Positions 22,601 to 32,870 of a stretch of DNA of 64,000 nt are shown here, piece after piece. The stretch spans positions 2,170,001 to 2,234,000 of the forward strand of contig CP071499.1 in the NCBI GenBank assembly GCA_017354895.1, written 5' to 3'. Below the pieces are notes generated by a model. That model saw only the letters and a program-made list of their open reading frames with translations. It was not told the origin of the DNA and searched no databases. The position numbers were made by a program, and so were the translations under genes. This stretch comes from Podospora comata. Lineage: Eukaryota; Ascomycota; Sordariomycetes; Sordariales; Podosporaceae. Position 1 is the first letter of the stretch. Each line of letters begins with the position of its first letter.

Positions 22601-23538
22601 GATCGATGGAAATCGAAAGAGGGGTGGGAACAAGCTCCTGGATGCCCAGATGGAGGCTTCGAGCCCATTGGACCATTGGACCGTGCTTCGCTGGAAAATG
22701 GCACTTTGCTTTTGCTTTCTTGCATCTCACTTTTTCTCCCATGTCTTTCTGTCTGTGTCTGTCTGTCTGTCTGTCTTGTCTTGTCTGCCGTCCTACCTAT
22801 GAAGTCCTACCCGGCTTGAATCGAACTTCTTTTGATAGCTCTTTCATGTGCTCTCGGACCAACCTCGTCCACCTTTGCTGTATCTTTTTCAACAGGCCGT
22901 TCCACGTACGTCCACGTCCCTGTATCACAAATCATCTGATCTACGCCGGCTGTGACGTCGCCGGAGCTTGTCTCGGGATCACATTCGGCTCTCGGCCCTA
23001 AGAGTTGGAAATCACCTTGGGTTTGCTGTTTGCGGCCCTCAGCACCTGCCGAAATTTCACGGCCGTTAGGTGGAGGCTTCGACTGCTCCGCGTTCCGGGA
23101 CGGGGGCTCCGCCAAACATGTTGAGAGGCTCAACCGTATCTCACCTCGCTACCTCCGATACCCATCCTGCCAACCTCCGCTTCTCTTTTCTGTGAACCGG
23201 CCTGGCCATCGATCCTGGCTCTTCTTTTCGACCCAATTCGATACCCGAAACACGTCTCGCACCGAATACCCTCCCAATACCCAAATCAAGGGTCCAGCAT
23301 TCTGTCTCGCTTCTCGCAGCCCCCCGTCTAGCTTGTTCTCGCCTGTTCGCATATCTTTCGCCGGCCTGCTCCTGTTTCAACGTTCAAAGATTGCCCCCAG
23401 ACCAAGAACAACAAGTGACTAACCCTACAATTCTAATTGCAGGCCCCTGTCAAGGTTTTCATTGGGAAAAACCCGCACGCAGGCACTGCTTTGTAGGAAA
23501 CCCAACTTCCACCATCGACTTTGGATTCAGAGTTCAAC
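19676..23538. other. long divergent intergenic region, MAPKKK / PH-LRR genes
   Basis: About 3.9 kb between two divergent start codons. Open frames are short and lack conserved motifs. A (TCTG)n run lies at about 22749-22775. Just before the PH-LRR start, TGACTAACCC followed by TTGCAG at about 23415-23442 looks like a branch site and acceptor of an intron in the 5' untranslated region; I could not fix its donor. An upstream ORF of 25 codons starts at 23117. Confidence 0.5.
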
Positions 23539-26500
23539 ATGTCGAGACCACCATCCAAACATTTACAAACCCAGAAAAGGACGAGATCGGGCGTTTCTCT
23601 CACCATGACGGAGCCGGATGGATCTGAAGCAGCCTACAGCCCCACGACCCCGAGTTCCCCGACGAGTTCTCATGGCGATCATCGAAGAAGTTTTTCTCTC
23701 AACTCGATCAAAGGACGGCCATGGCGCTCCATGAGCAACAGCAACAGAGACCGAGATTCTACACCAGACTCGGCGTTTAGGGGCCATGTTAGGAAATTAT
23801 CCAAATCACGACCATATTCGGCATCTCCAGTCGATGGCTTCAGTCGACGTAGCTCAGGCATTTCCGAGGATCACATCCAAAGTCTTCACAGCCGGTTGTC
23901 GTTCACCACAACAGATCCCCCGAGTCTCACCCCAAGTTCGTCATCATGTTCCTTCGACTGGAAAACTCAAAGAGTAGAGGGGGGATGTGCGCTGGAACCG
24001 GATACAAGTCTGTTGAAGACCAAGACTCCATACCTGGTGGTCACAACGGACTATCTTCTCAAGATGAAAAGCCGTGCCGACGCAGTGGCATTATTTCCAT
24101 CATTGGCCATTGAAGGCGAGAAAGCGCACCATGGCTCCCCCCCGGAGCCTGCTCTCGCCATCCCTATATCGACTGTTGCGGCAGCCTTCTACTCGGAAAG
24201 CATCAAACCGTCGTTTGGAATCGAAGTATGGTGGAAGGGTTTTGGCGGCCAGTCGTTTTACCGGTCCGAGTTCTTTTTCAGCTTACCGCGGGAGCAACAG
24301 AAGATGCTCGAGAGCATCACGCGAGTAATAGGGATAAAAGAGCAGGACGAGTCTGGGTCTTCGAACAAGTGTGATGATATCAAGTCACTCATGCAAAAGA
24401 TCCAGATGATGGAGGAGCCAGTATTCGCAAACAAGGAGTTGGAGATCTTCCCGGTGATCCCACGAGGACATACGAGAAAGGAGTACATGCCAAAGATGGA
24501 GGATGCGTCCAAGAAGTCTCAGGAGGGCTCGGCGTACTATCTGGTCATTGGCACATATCTCTGCTACCTCGCCGAAGTTCAGAGAGGGAAGGCTGGCTCA
24601 AGCTGCAAGCACAGGACGTTCGGCCTGGTCACACTGAACTCAGTGGTTGGGGATTGGTCCTTCCACGAGGAGAGGTTTAATATCTCGTTCCGGTAAGATT
24701 GATGGGCAACCAGATTCTCTGCCTGGTTTGGCTGACAAGTACCCCTAGTGATCCCTTCAAGACGCCAGTGACACTCGAACTTGCCAGCCGCTACTATCGA
24801 CAGATCATTCGCATCCTTGGTACCGCTGACCGCTTTATCAAGCCCAACTGGCCCCAACTTTGGCAGAACCTGGAAATCTTCTCGGTTTCTGGGCTTCGGA
24901 ACCCTCAGTACTTGGTCTCTCGGGAAGACTACGGCGCCATCAAGCGCACACTTGACGCTCACATTGCCGGGTATCGTTGTGCGCCTGTCGAGTGGGAGAT
25001 CAACTGGAAGACTCGGCATGCACCCGAGTTTCGACTGCTCCCGCCAAAGCATGCAGGACTGTACACAGGCCTTCAACTTTTGGCTGTTCTCAGGGCGCTC
25101 AGGTATAATGACTATTTCAACTCGCTGTCTTTCAAGGATGTGGACTTGTCGATGCTGCACGGCGTGGATGACAATCTGGGCGGGGGCATCAACGTTGCCT
25201 ACCTGAGCCGGACTTGTAAGTTCTCAAAGCGTGTTTTCTCTGTTCAGGCAGTCAGCTGACAACACTACAGGCATCAAACTCACCAATGATGAAGTGCAGC
25301 TGCTGAAGACCTGCCCGGTGTTGCACCAGGAGTTCCATGCTCTGGCTTATTGCTCTGAGACGATTCGGCAAATCGATTTCACCAACTGCAGCTATGAGCT
25401 GAACAGGGGAAAGACAGCCGACAGCCACTACCCGACCCTCCAGTTCCTTACGCCTATCCTCCATCTCCTCAAGACCGGCATCTCAAAGTGCAATCGTTTG
25501 ATCTTGGCCCACAATCACCTTTCTGAACATGACATCAGCAACCTCGCCGAGACCATGGAAACGGGTACCATCAGAGCCCTGGACATCTCGGCTTGTGGCT
25601 TGGACGATATGGGTGTGAGGAGGATCGTCATTGACCCTCTGATGGAGCGCCCTCTTCCTCTCGAGTCATTGACGGTGGCGGGCAACTATGGTCGATTGCC
25701 CGCGTATATTTTGCCTGACCTCCTGCAGCAACTTCCTGAAATTAGAGAGCTCAACCTCTGTGGCAGCATTTTGGGAGACAGTTCGGATGTGGGCCCGCTA
25801 TTGCCCTTTGAGCTGCTCGAAAGCCTCCAGTGGCTTGAGTCGATCGATATCACGGGGTGGCTGATCAACGATGAGACCTTGATGGACCTACAGCGCTTCC
25901 TGATGGCGAGAAGCTGGAAACTGGATCACGGGCAGTTTTCAGCCTTCCGCCGGCTTGTCCTCAAGCAATGCGGTATCACGGGATTCAAAGCTGCGGCATT
26001 GTTTGAAGCCGTTGGGAAGGATCATGGCCTGCATATCGGCCTGAGCAACAATCCGATCGAGAACGGCATTGGAGAGTTGGCTGCTGTCATTCGGGAGAAT
26101 AAGGGACCTGCTGGTCTGGATATGGAAATGGTTGAGTTCCAGGACGAGGATAACTACCTCGCTCTGATCCACGCCTTGACCGAAACCAAGTACCTCACCG
26201 TCCTGAACATGGCCGGTACAGCACCTGCTCCTTCTCCTACTGGCGTTTGCAGTTCCGAGATGGTCAGCGCGCTGCATGACTTGTTTGCGCGCAACACTTC
26301 CATCCGGTGCCTTGATCTCTCGGGCTTTTCCGGCAGGCTTGACGATGGCCAACTGACCAAGGGATTCGGCCGCAGCTTGAGCGGTCTTGAGCATAACAAG
26401 ACGATGACCCACCTGCGGATTCGGAACCAGAACCTCCACGACGACGCAGGCACGCTGGGCCAGTCCTTGAAGAGGAACAATACACTGATGGTCCTTGACT

Positions 26501-27651
26501 GCCAAGACAACAACCTCAATCTGAACAGTTTTGGGTTCTTGGTCGACAGCATGAAGATTAACAGGACGATCATCGACTTCCCCTTCACCCCCAAGGAGCG
26601 CGCCGACATTTGGAAGAATGTCCTCAAGGGCCTTCGTCCAGGGCCACGCCCACCTCAGGCCAAAACTGGTCTCCACTTGGGCAAAGATAAAAAGCACAAG
26701 GATAAGAAGGACGACAAGGACAAGCAGCCTGCGCTTCAGCCCGACGTACAGGAAACTGCTCTGTGGACCATCTTGGAGAAGCAGTTCAGGCAGTTGGACG
26801 AACACATCGAGCGCAACCGCGAGCTTCTCGAGGCATCATCCGGCCAGGTCTTTGATTTCGAGTCCCCAGCCTCCACCCCTATCGACGCCGGACAGGCGGG
26901 CGGTGGTTTCAATGCTGGTCCTGCTGGTGCAAGCGAGTGGCCTACCCTTCTTGATCTCGAGTTCGACATGGGCACCTTCGACCTGAACGACAGCACCACC
27001 CCTCCACCTGCGGTTGCCGGCCCTGTAGGCGAGGCAGTTGCTCATGACGGGACAATCCTTTTGCAGTCCAGCCCTGACCCGAAATCCACACCCGCGGCCG
27101 AGGCCCCCAAGAAGGAGAAACACAGGCCACCCCCTCTCATCCGTCGGAAGACTGTCCGTTCCTCTGCCCTGGACAAGGAGTCCCGGGATGAGCCCCCACC
27201 GACACCTTCCTACTCCTTGATCGGCCACGTCGGAGTAGGCAGCACAGTGTTGAACGCTGCACCCGACTATCCCCCTCCCCCCCCTCCTCCACCCCCTGCC
27301 ATGCTCGCGGGCTTTGCCGGGGTCGAGTCACCAACTGATACCCTCGACCCAGTCTCGGAGGTTGAGACGCCAGGACCGGATGAGTTGCTGCCTACAATGG
27401 CTGAGCTTCACATTAAGAACTATAACAACATTGGCGTGGCCAACAACATCAATATCACCACCGCTACCACCAAAACCAACACCACTATCACCACGACAAC
27501 CATCACGCACAGCAGCAGCACTAGCACGAACAATAGCACTAGGGGTCATAGGTCGACCCCGTCAAATCAGAGTATGGACGAGGAGGAGAAGTTGAGGGAG
27601 ATGTTGAGTCAGTATAGGGGAGGATTTATGGTGGGGGGGTTTACTGACTGA
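23539..27651 (+). CDS. large PH-like and leucine-rich repeat protein
   Basis: Three exons (23539-24692, 24749-25215, 25271-27651), introns 56 and 55 nt, about 1333 aa. Residues 1-130 are Ser/Arg-rich and disordered. About 150-390 form a region resembling split PH folds (TPYLVVTTDYLLKMKS, SFGIEVWWKGFGG, HRTFGLVTLNSVVGDWSFHE). From about 545 to 1000 there are ribonuclease-inhibitor-type leucine-rich repeats (NRLILAHNHLSEHDI, RALDISACGLDDMGVRR, IRELNLCGS, MVLDCQDNNLNLNS). The tail is Lys-rich (KDKKHKDKKDDKDK), then acidic/proline-rich with a PPPPPPPPP tract and a Thr/Asn-rich stretch. This PH plus LRR plus proline-rich layout recalls CARMIL-type actin regulators, but homology is not shown by what I can see. 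It lacks a signal peptide and membrane segments. Function unassigned. Confidence 0.88.
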
Positions 27652-28145
27652 AATTTTAATTTTTTTTTTTTTTTTTGGGGCGGATTGTTTTAATTTGTTT
27701 TGGTGGGGGAAGCGGAGGTTGTTTTGATATAATATGAGGAAAAGCAAGGGGTACATAACATAGTATACAGAGGGGCATAAATGGCAACATAACAACACGC
27801 ATATACATTTGGAATTTTGGAAGGGTTGGAGGTTTGGGACAAGGAAGTTTTGAATCATTCAGTGTTTTTTTTTCTTTATCATCATTTGGCATGGCAGAGC
27901 AGAGCATGGGAGTGGATTTCATCTTGGGGGGGAATGGTTGTTGTAAGATATAAGGGGATGATGGAGAGGTTGATACCCTATAGAGGATAGTCAATATTGA
28001 GTTTATTTCCAAACATGTAATGTTTCTATCTCGGTCGTCTTGTGTCTTTTGTTATATTGAGAGCTTGTGCTCCCTCCTCTAATAGCCAGTCATGCCTTCT
28101 TTGAGCATGGTGCCTTCCTCACCTGGTCGCTCTTGCCTCACAATT

Positions 28146-28335
28146 CGCTCCTGGGGTTATGACTTAAAATTTCGCAGCAGATAATCACCAGAGGTTTGGC
28201 GCGGCGGTGTGAGGATAGGCTATACAACCTGGTGATGTCCTGCTCCCAAATTCTGGTAGGGAGGAATGCGGTAACTGGCTGGAGGCAACTTCCACAGGTT
28301 CGCTTCCAGACTGGAGTGCTGAACTCTTTTGAGTC
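28146..28335 (+). repeat. SINE-like repeat copy 1 with tRNA-like A and B boxes
   Basis: The first about 66 bases are homologous to the segment starting at 28453. TGGCGCGGCGG (28197-28207) fits an A box and GGTTCGCTTCC (about 28299-28309) fits the Pol III B box in 10 of 11 positions. Homology starts about 50 bases before the A box, which is unusual for a simple tRNA-derived SINE, so the class is tentative. Confidence 0.4.
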
Positions 28336-28452
28336 TTTCCCCATTATACACACAATCAGCCCTGCCTTCATTGAAAGTCGTTCTTTGCTCCCCGTGGCAA
28401 ACAGCCAAAGCCTTCACTCCCACCCCACCACCGCTCCCTTCACCACACAGCC

Positions 28453-28650
28453 CGCTCCCGGATTTATAATTTAAAATTTTGCACTCGACAATCACTGGAG
28501 GTTTGGTGCAGTGGTATTTACGAGGGACGCCTGAGTATTATTACTATTGACCGATCCTTCCGGGGGAGATTAAGTGGTACCACCTACTTCCAGCCAACTG
28601 ACGGGTTCAAGCCGAGGTTGGGACACTAAGATTCTTTTTTATTTTGTATT
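28453..28650 (+). repeat. SINE-like repeat copy 2, AT-enriched
   Basis: Matches copy 1 at about three quarters of positions over the first 66 bases. TGGTGCAGTGG (28505-28515) is a good A box, GGGTTCAAGCC (about 28603-28613) a weaker B box at a similar distance, and a T-rich stretch follows from 28633. Most differences from copy 1 are C-to-T or G-to-A, as repeat-induced point mutation would leave. Confidence 0.4.
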
Positions 28651-29065
28651 TTTTATTTTTTATTTTTTTTTTCATCCCCCCCCCCCTTCTTTGTGTTGAC
28701 TTCCACTCATTTCCTTTAGACCCTTTCACTGCAACTAGCAGCTTGACTTGTTATAATATTATTACTTGCCACCATCAAGTAGCTCTTCTTGTATTAACCT
28801 TTGCCTGTGATGTGTCCTTTGGGTGTTGGTATCATGCCTTCATTTCGACCTTGGCTCTGACCCAATTCTAAATTGATGTCTAACACCAACGAGCCAAAGC
28901 ATCATCATCCATCCGCTACACCCGTAGTTTTGATGATCCTTTCTTTCCCCCCTTTGACAATACCGTCCTCTCATTCTTCCCTCAACCACGGCTTTTATTC
29001 CACTTCTCCTTTGCCTTTCACAACCCAAATCCCATATTCCTCCCCCACCTCCCTTTCCCGAACCC

Positions 29066-29644
29066 TCACATCAACCCCCTAACAAACTGATCCAGCCCCA
29101 ACTCAAAAAGCTCATTCCTCACCCCCTCCCCCCCCTTGTGTTCCACCGGACTGAGCGGGTTCTTCACCACATACTCCACCCACAGGTTGATATATATCTG
29201 ATGCAGCACATTCCGCATGCTCAGCGTCGCCACGTCAGTCAGCATGACGAACCGCAGATTGGAGGCTGTCTCGTAGTAGTGGAGCTTGTACTGCGCGGTT
29301 CGGTAACTGATGAAGGCGTCGTCGGAGCCGCCGAGTTTGCGGACCATGTTTCGGAGGGAGAAGACGGTGCCAAAGATTAGCTTGGCGTTGTCGGAGGATT
29401 GTTTTTGGGTGAGGATGCTGGAGGTGGGTTGTTGTGGTGGTTGTTGTGGTGGTTGTTGGGGGTGGGGGTGGGTAGGGGGGAGGATGTCGGTGGAGGAGGC
29501 GGCGGGGGGGGGGAGCCAGGATTTGGAGTAGATGCATTCCGCTGGGGAGAGGTTGTTAGCAATATATAAGGGGCAGGGAGGGAGGGGGGTGGGAAGGGGG
29601 AACGCACTGTGCCGGTCGAAGATGTAGAAGGAGTAGACGACCAT
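29066..29644 (-). CDS. BET5: TRAPP complex subunit BET5 (TRAPPC1)
   Basis: Exons 29608-29644 and 29066-29541 (66-nt intron) give about 170 aa. BET5 is a longin-fold core subunit of TRAPP complexes, the Rab GTPase exchange factor acting in ER-Golgi and autophagic traffic. The N-terminus MVVYSFYIFDRH is the family's first strand, followed by ECIYSKSW. Later blocks are KLIFGTVFSLRNMVRKLGG, YKLHYYETASNLRFVMLTD and the C-terminal YINLWVEYVVKNPL. Between the first and second blocks is a Pro/Gln-rich insert (about residues 20-55, with repeated PPQQ) not present in the compact yeast or animal proteins. The insert lies in an expected surface loop. Start is the only Met before the longin strand. Confidence 0.95.
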   Translation of the reverse strand: MVVYSFYIFDRHSAFPLPTPLPPCPLYIANNLSPAECIYSKSWLPPPAASSTDILPPTHPHPQQPPQQPPQQPTSSILTQKQSSDNAKLIFGTVFSLRNMVRKLGGSDDAFISYRTAQYKLHYYETASNLRFVMLTDVATLSMRNVLHQIYINLWVEYVVKNPLSPVEHKGGEGVRNELFELGLDQFVRGLM

Positions 29645-30627
29645 TTTCGGGTTTGGGCCGGCCGGGCCGCGCGCCGGGTTGAGGGGAGGATGGGGGAGAG
29701 AAGAGAGATGGGGGCGCGCGACGGCGGTGATGGGAGGGTTGGGTGGTGAGGGTGATTACTGGGTTTGTAGATCGATTTGGCTGGTATGGACAAGTTGATG
29801 CTCGGTAGTTTCCGTTGATGTCCCGAAATGTCGGGCTTCGGTGACCCGCCTGCAGTTGACCTCGTTACCACGACGGGGGTCCACACCGGGACCGGGGGTT
29901 ATTTGCAGGCGTCTTGGCGGTGGCACACAGACCAGGGGCACGATCCATCCAACGAACCAATCCAGCGGCTCCCGTTTTGGTAAGCTGGTCATCCTTCTCT
30001 TTCGGTTACTTCGAAGTCAATTCTCCATCGGTTTGATCATCATGTCGACAAGATACAGAAAGCTCGAGGAGCCGAAATGTCACTCAAAAACACAAACAAA
30101 AGGATCGGCCTGTTCCCGAGATGCACAGGACGGACCCAATGACGCAGTGAGGCTCCTGGACGGGATGTCGGTTGCAGGAAAGAGCGGGGTGGTGGGGGTG
30201 AGAGAGGGGCACTTGTCAATTTAGGGGGCCCCTCCCCCTTCAGCTCTGCCCTATGAGGCCGAGCCAGAGCCCCGTCTCGTCAAGTTGTTGTTTGAGTTGG
30301 GCGACACCCTTTGTTGCCAAAGTTCAGTGTTACCCTCCGTTGTCGCCCAAGAATTCTTGTTGTGCAAAGACGGCCTTGCATAGGTGGATGAACGAAGAGA
30401 AGAGACCTAACCTCCATTCAGCAAAAGCGGCACTTTGCTTGGTTGGTTGGTGGCTGGACTGGACTATCGTCAGAGCATCACCCCAAGGACAAAACACCTT
30501 TTCTCTCTCTCAAACTCTCGGCCAGCCAAAGCGGCGCCCTTCTTCCCGGTCACTCCTATTTTCTTGATTTTCCCCCTTGTCATTATCGATCTGCAGCAGC
30601 CATATTAGAAGAGAGACATCCCTAAAA
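29645..30627. promoter_or_regulatory. divergent intergenic region, BET5 / CaMKK
   Basis: About 1 kb between two divergent starts, presumed to carry both promoters. Contains TCTCTCTC and pyrimidine-rich stretches just upstream of the kinase. No gene recognised. Confidence 0.5.
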
Positions 30628-32870
30628 ATGGCCGACCAAGAGACCTTCCCACCTCCCCAGCGAGCAGCAACTTACATGCTGCCACTGCGGCCTCGAATGG
30701 ACGGCAGCGACGCGAGAGAATTCAGCTTGGGGTCAATGGCCGGCACCCCAGACGCACAACACGACCCGGCCGCAGTGCCCCGGGGCTTAGCCTCGCCAGA
30801 CATATCCGTGGAATTCGCCGGCGATCACCACCTCGACAGCAGCTCTGATAAGCCAGAGCTGTTACATCCTCGCTCTGCGCCCCCTCACGTGCAGCACTTC
30901 CAGAGCCCTCTGAGACACCACAAACGGACACCTTCGGTTCATCGTGAGATCAAAGAGACGCTCAACGCTCATTCAGAGTACACAAGTGACGATTCTGACG
31001 GCCGCTCTCACTTTCGCGTCAACCAGTATGTCATTAAGGAGGAGATTGGGCGCGGGTCGTATGGGGCCGTCCACCTTGCTACTGATCAGTTTGGGAAAGA
31101 ATATGTAGTTACCCCTCAACCCCTGTTTTCTCACCTCCTATGTTCTAATACCTCCTCCGCAGGCCGTGAAAGCCTTCTCCAAAGCCCGTCTCCGCAAACG
31201 CATACAATCCAACATCCTCCGCCATGGTCCGAGATCACTCGGCCGCTTCCCCTCCCGGGCTCCCTTTGGTGCCCCTGATCTCCCCATTGCCCGGTTGACA
31301 GACCAGCGAGCAAAGGAAGCGCAGGACCCCCTCTTTCTTATTCGTGAAGAGATCGCCGTCATGAAAAAGCTCAACCACCCCAACCTAGTCCAGCTCATTG
31401 AGGTGCTCGACGACCCCGAAGAAGACACCCTGTACATGGTGCTGGAGATGTGCAAGAAGGGTGTTGTCATGAAAGTTGGGTTGGGCGAGTCAGCCGCGCC
31501 GATTGATGAAGAGCAGTGTAGGCATTGGTTCAGGGACTTGATCCTGGGTGTTGAATACCGTGAGTTTATCGCCACCGTCCCCCAATATGAAGGTCAAGTT
31601 GACATGTGAAAAGTGCATTCTCAGGGTGTAGTCCACAGGGATATCAAACCCGACAACTTGCTCCTCAACGAAGACGACGTTCTCAAAATTGTCGACTTTG
31701 GCGTCTCGGAGATGTTTGAGCAGTCCACCGACATGATGACAGCCAAGAGCGCCGGGTCACCGGCTTTCTTACCTCCTGAGCTCTGTGTTGCCAAACATGG
31801 TGATGTGTCCGGCAAGGCAGCTGATATCTGGTCTATGGGCGTATCACTGTACTGTCTCCGCTACGGCAAGATCCCGTTTGAAAAGTTTGGAGTATTGGAT
31901 ATGTACGAAGCTATCCGGACAGAAGCCCCCTTCATTCCCGAGGGCGAGAACCCTTTATTTGTCGACCTGATGGGGAGGTTAATGGAGAAGGACCCAGAGA
32001 AAAGAATCACAATGGAGGAACTTCGGGTATGTCTGCCCCCTTGTTTCTTTTTTCTTCCTTTTTTTTTCTTTTCTTTTTTTTCTTTTTTAGAAAAAATTCC
32101 CCTCAAAGCTAACAAAATAGAACCACCCCTGGGTCACCAAAAACAACTCCGACCCCCTCCTCCCCACAGATGAAAATTGCACCGACCCCGTCGACCCCCC
32201 TAACCCGTTGGAAGTAAACCACGCTTTCACCCGGCGAATGTCACATCTCATCTGTGTGATGAAGGCGATTCGCAAATTCAAGTCGTTGCTCTCTACGAAT
32301 CCCAAGCCGCCAGGGTCACCATACCATCACTCCCCTCGCCCATCTGACACGGCTGATTTTGCCGCTTCTATTTTACGTGAGAGGCAGCAGTTTCTTCAGT
32401 CTCCACCTCCACACCTCATCCCACCCTCAACACCACCCCAACCTTTGCTGCTGGGTATCGGCACTGGCGGATTGGATACGTTTAGCAGCAGTCATGATGA
32501 CGCGGGACTGGGAGGGGACCTGGGGATCGTGGCGGACAGCCCGACGGCGGCGGATTTCAACATTTATGATAGGGCTTTTGATAAGGAGGTGGAGAGGATT
32601 AAGGGGATGAAGAGTAGGGATGGGGACGGAGGGACGACGATTTATCATACGAGGTTTAATGACCCCGAAGAGAAAAAGGAGGGGCTTTGGGGGTTGTTTA
32701 ATAAGACTGCTCAGCAGCAGAAGAGGAAGGATGAGGGCATTAGTGGGTTTGCGGAGTTGGTCAGGGTTGCTGTCGCTAGGGAGAAGGAGAAGGAGAAGGA
32801 AAGCAAGAAGGGGGCTGGTGGGGAGGAGGAGAAGCCAGCGGGAGAAGGGGACCAAGGCAAGACGGAGTGA
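30628..32870 (+). CDS. Ca2+/calmodulin-dependent kinase kinase type protein kinase
   Basis: Four exons (30628-31104, 31163-31559, 31614-32026, 32121-32870), introns 58, 54 and 94 nt, about 678 aa. An N-terminal disordered part leads to the kinase domain from about residue 130: GRGSYGAVHLA, the catalytic Lys in AVKAFSK directly after the first intron, then an Arg/Pro-rich insertion (KRIQSNILRHGPRSLGRFPS) before helix C, as in CaMKK family kinases. HRDIKPDN, VDFGVSE and an activation segment with SAGSPAFLPPEL follow. Beyond NHPWVTKNN a low-complexity tail with charged Lys/Glu stretches completes the protein. Relatives (fission yeast Ssp1, Aspergillus CmkC, yeast SAK1/TOS3/ELM1) phosphorylate AMPK/SNF1 or CaMK. 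A calmodulin-binding helix may lie in the RRMSHLICVMKAIRKFKSLL segment, inferred from its basic amphipathic character. Confidence 0.93.

Larger units (their letters stand above)
27652..29065. other. intergenic region with SINE-like repeat pair
   Basis: Lies between the 3' ends of the PH-LRR gene (+) and BET5 (-). A run of about 17 T directly follows the PH-LRR stop codon. Apart from the two repeat copies listed separately, no gene was recognised. Confidence 0.55.
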
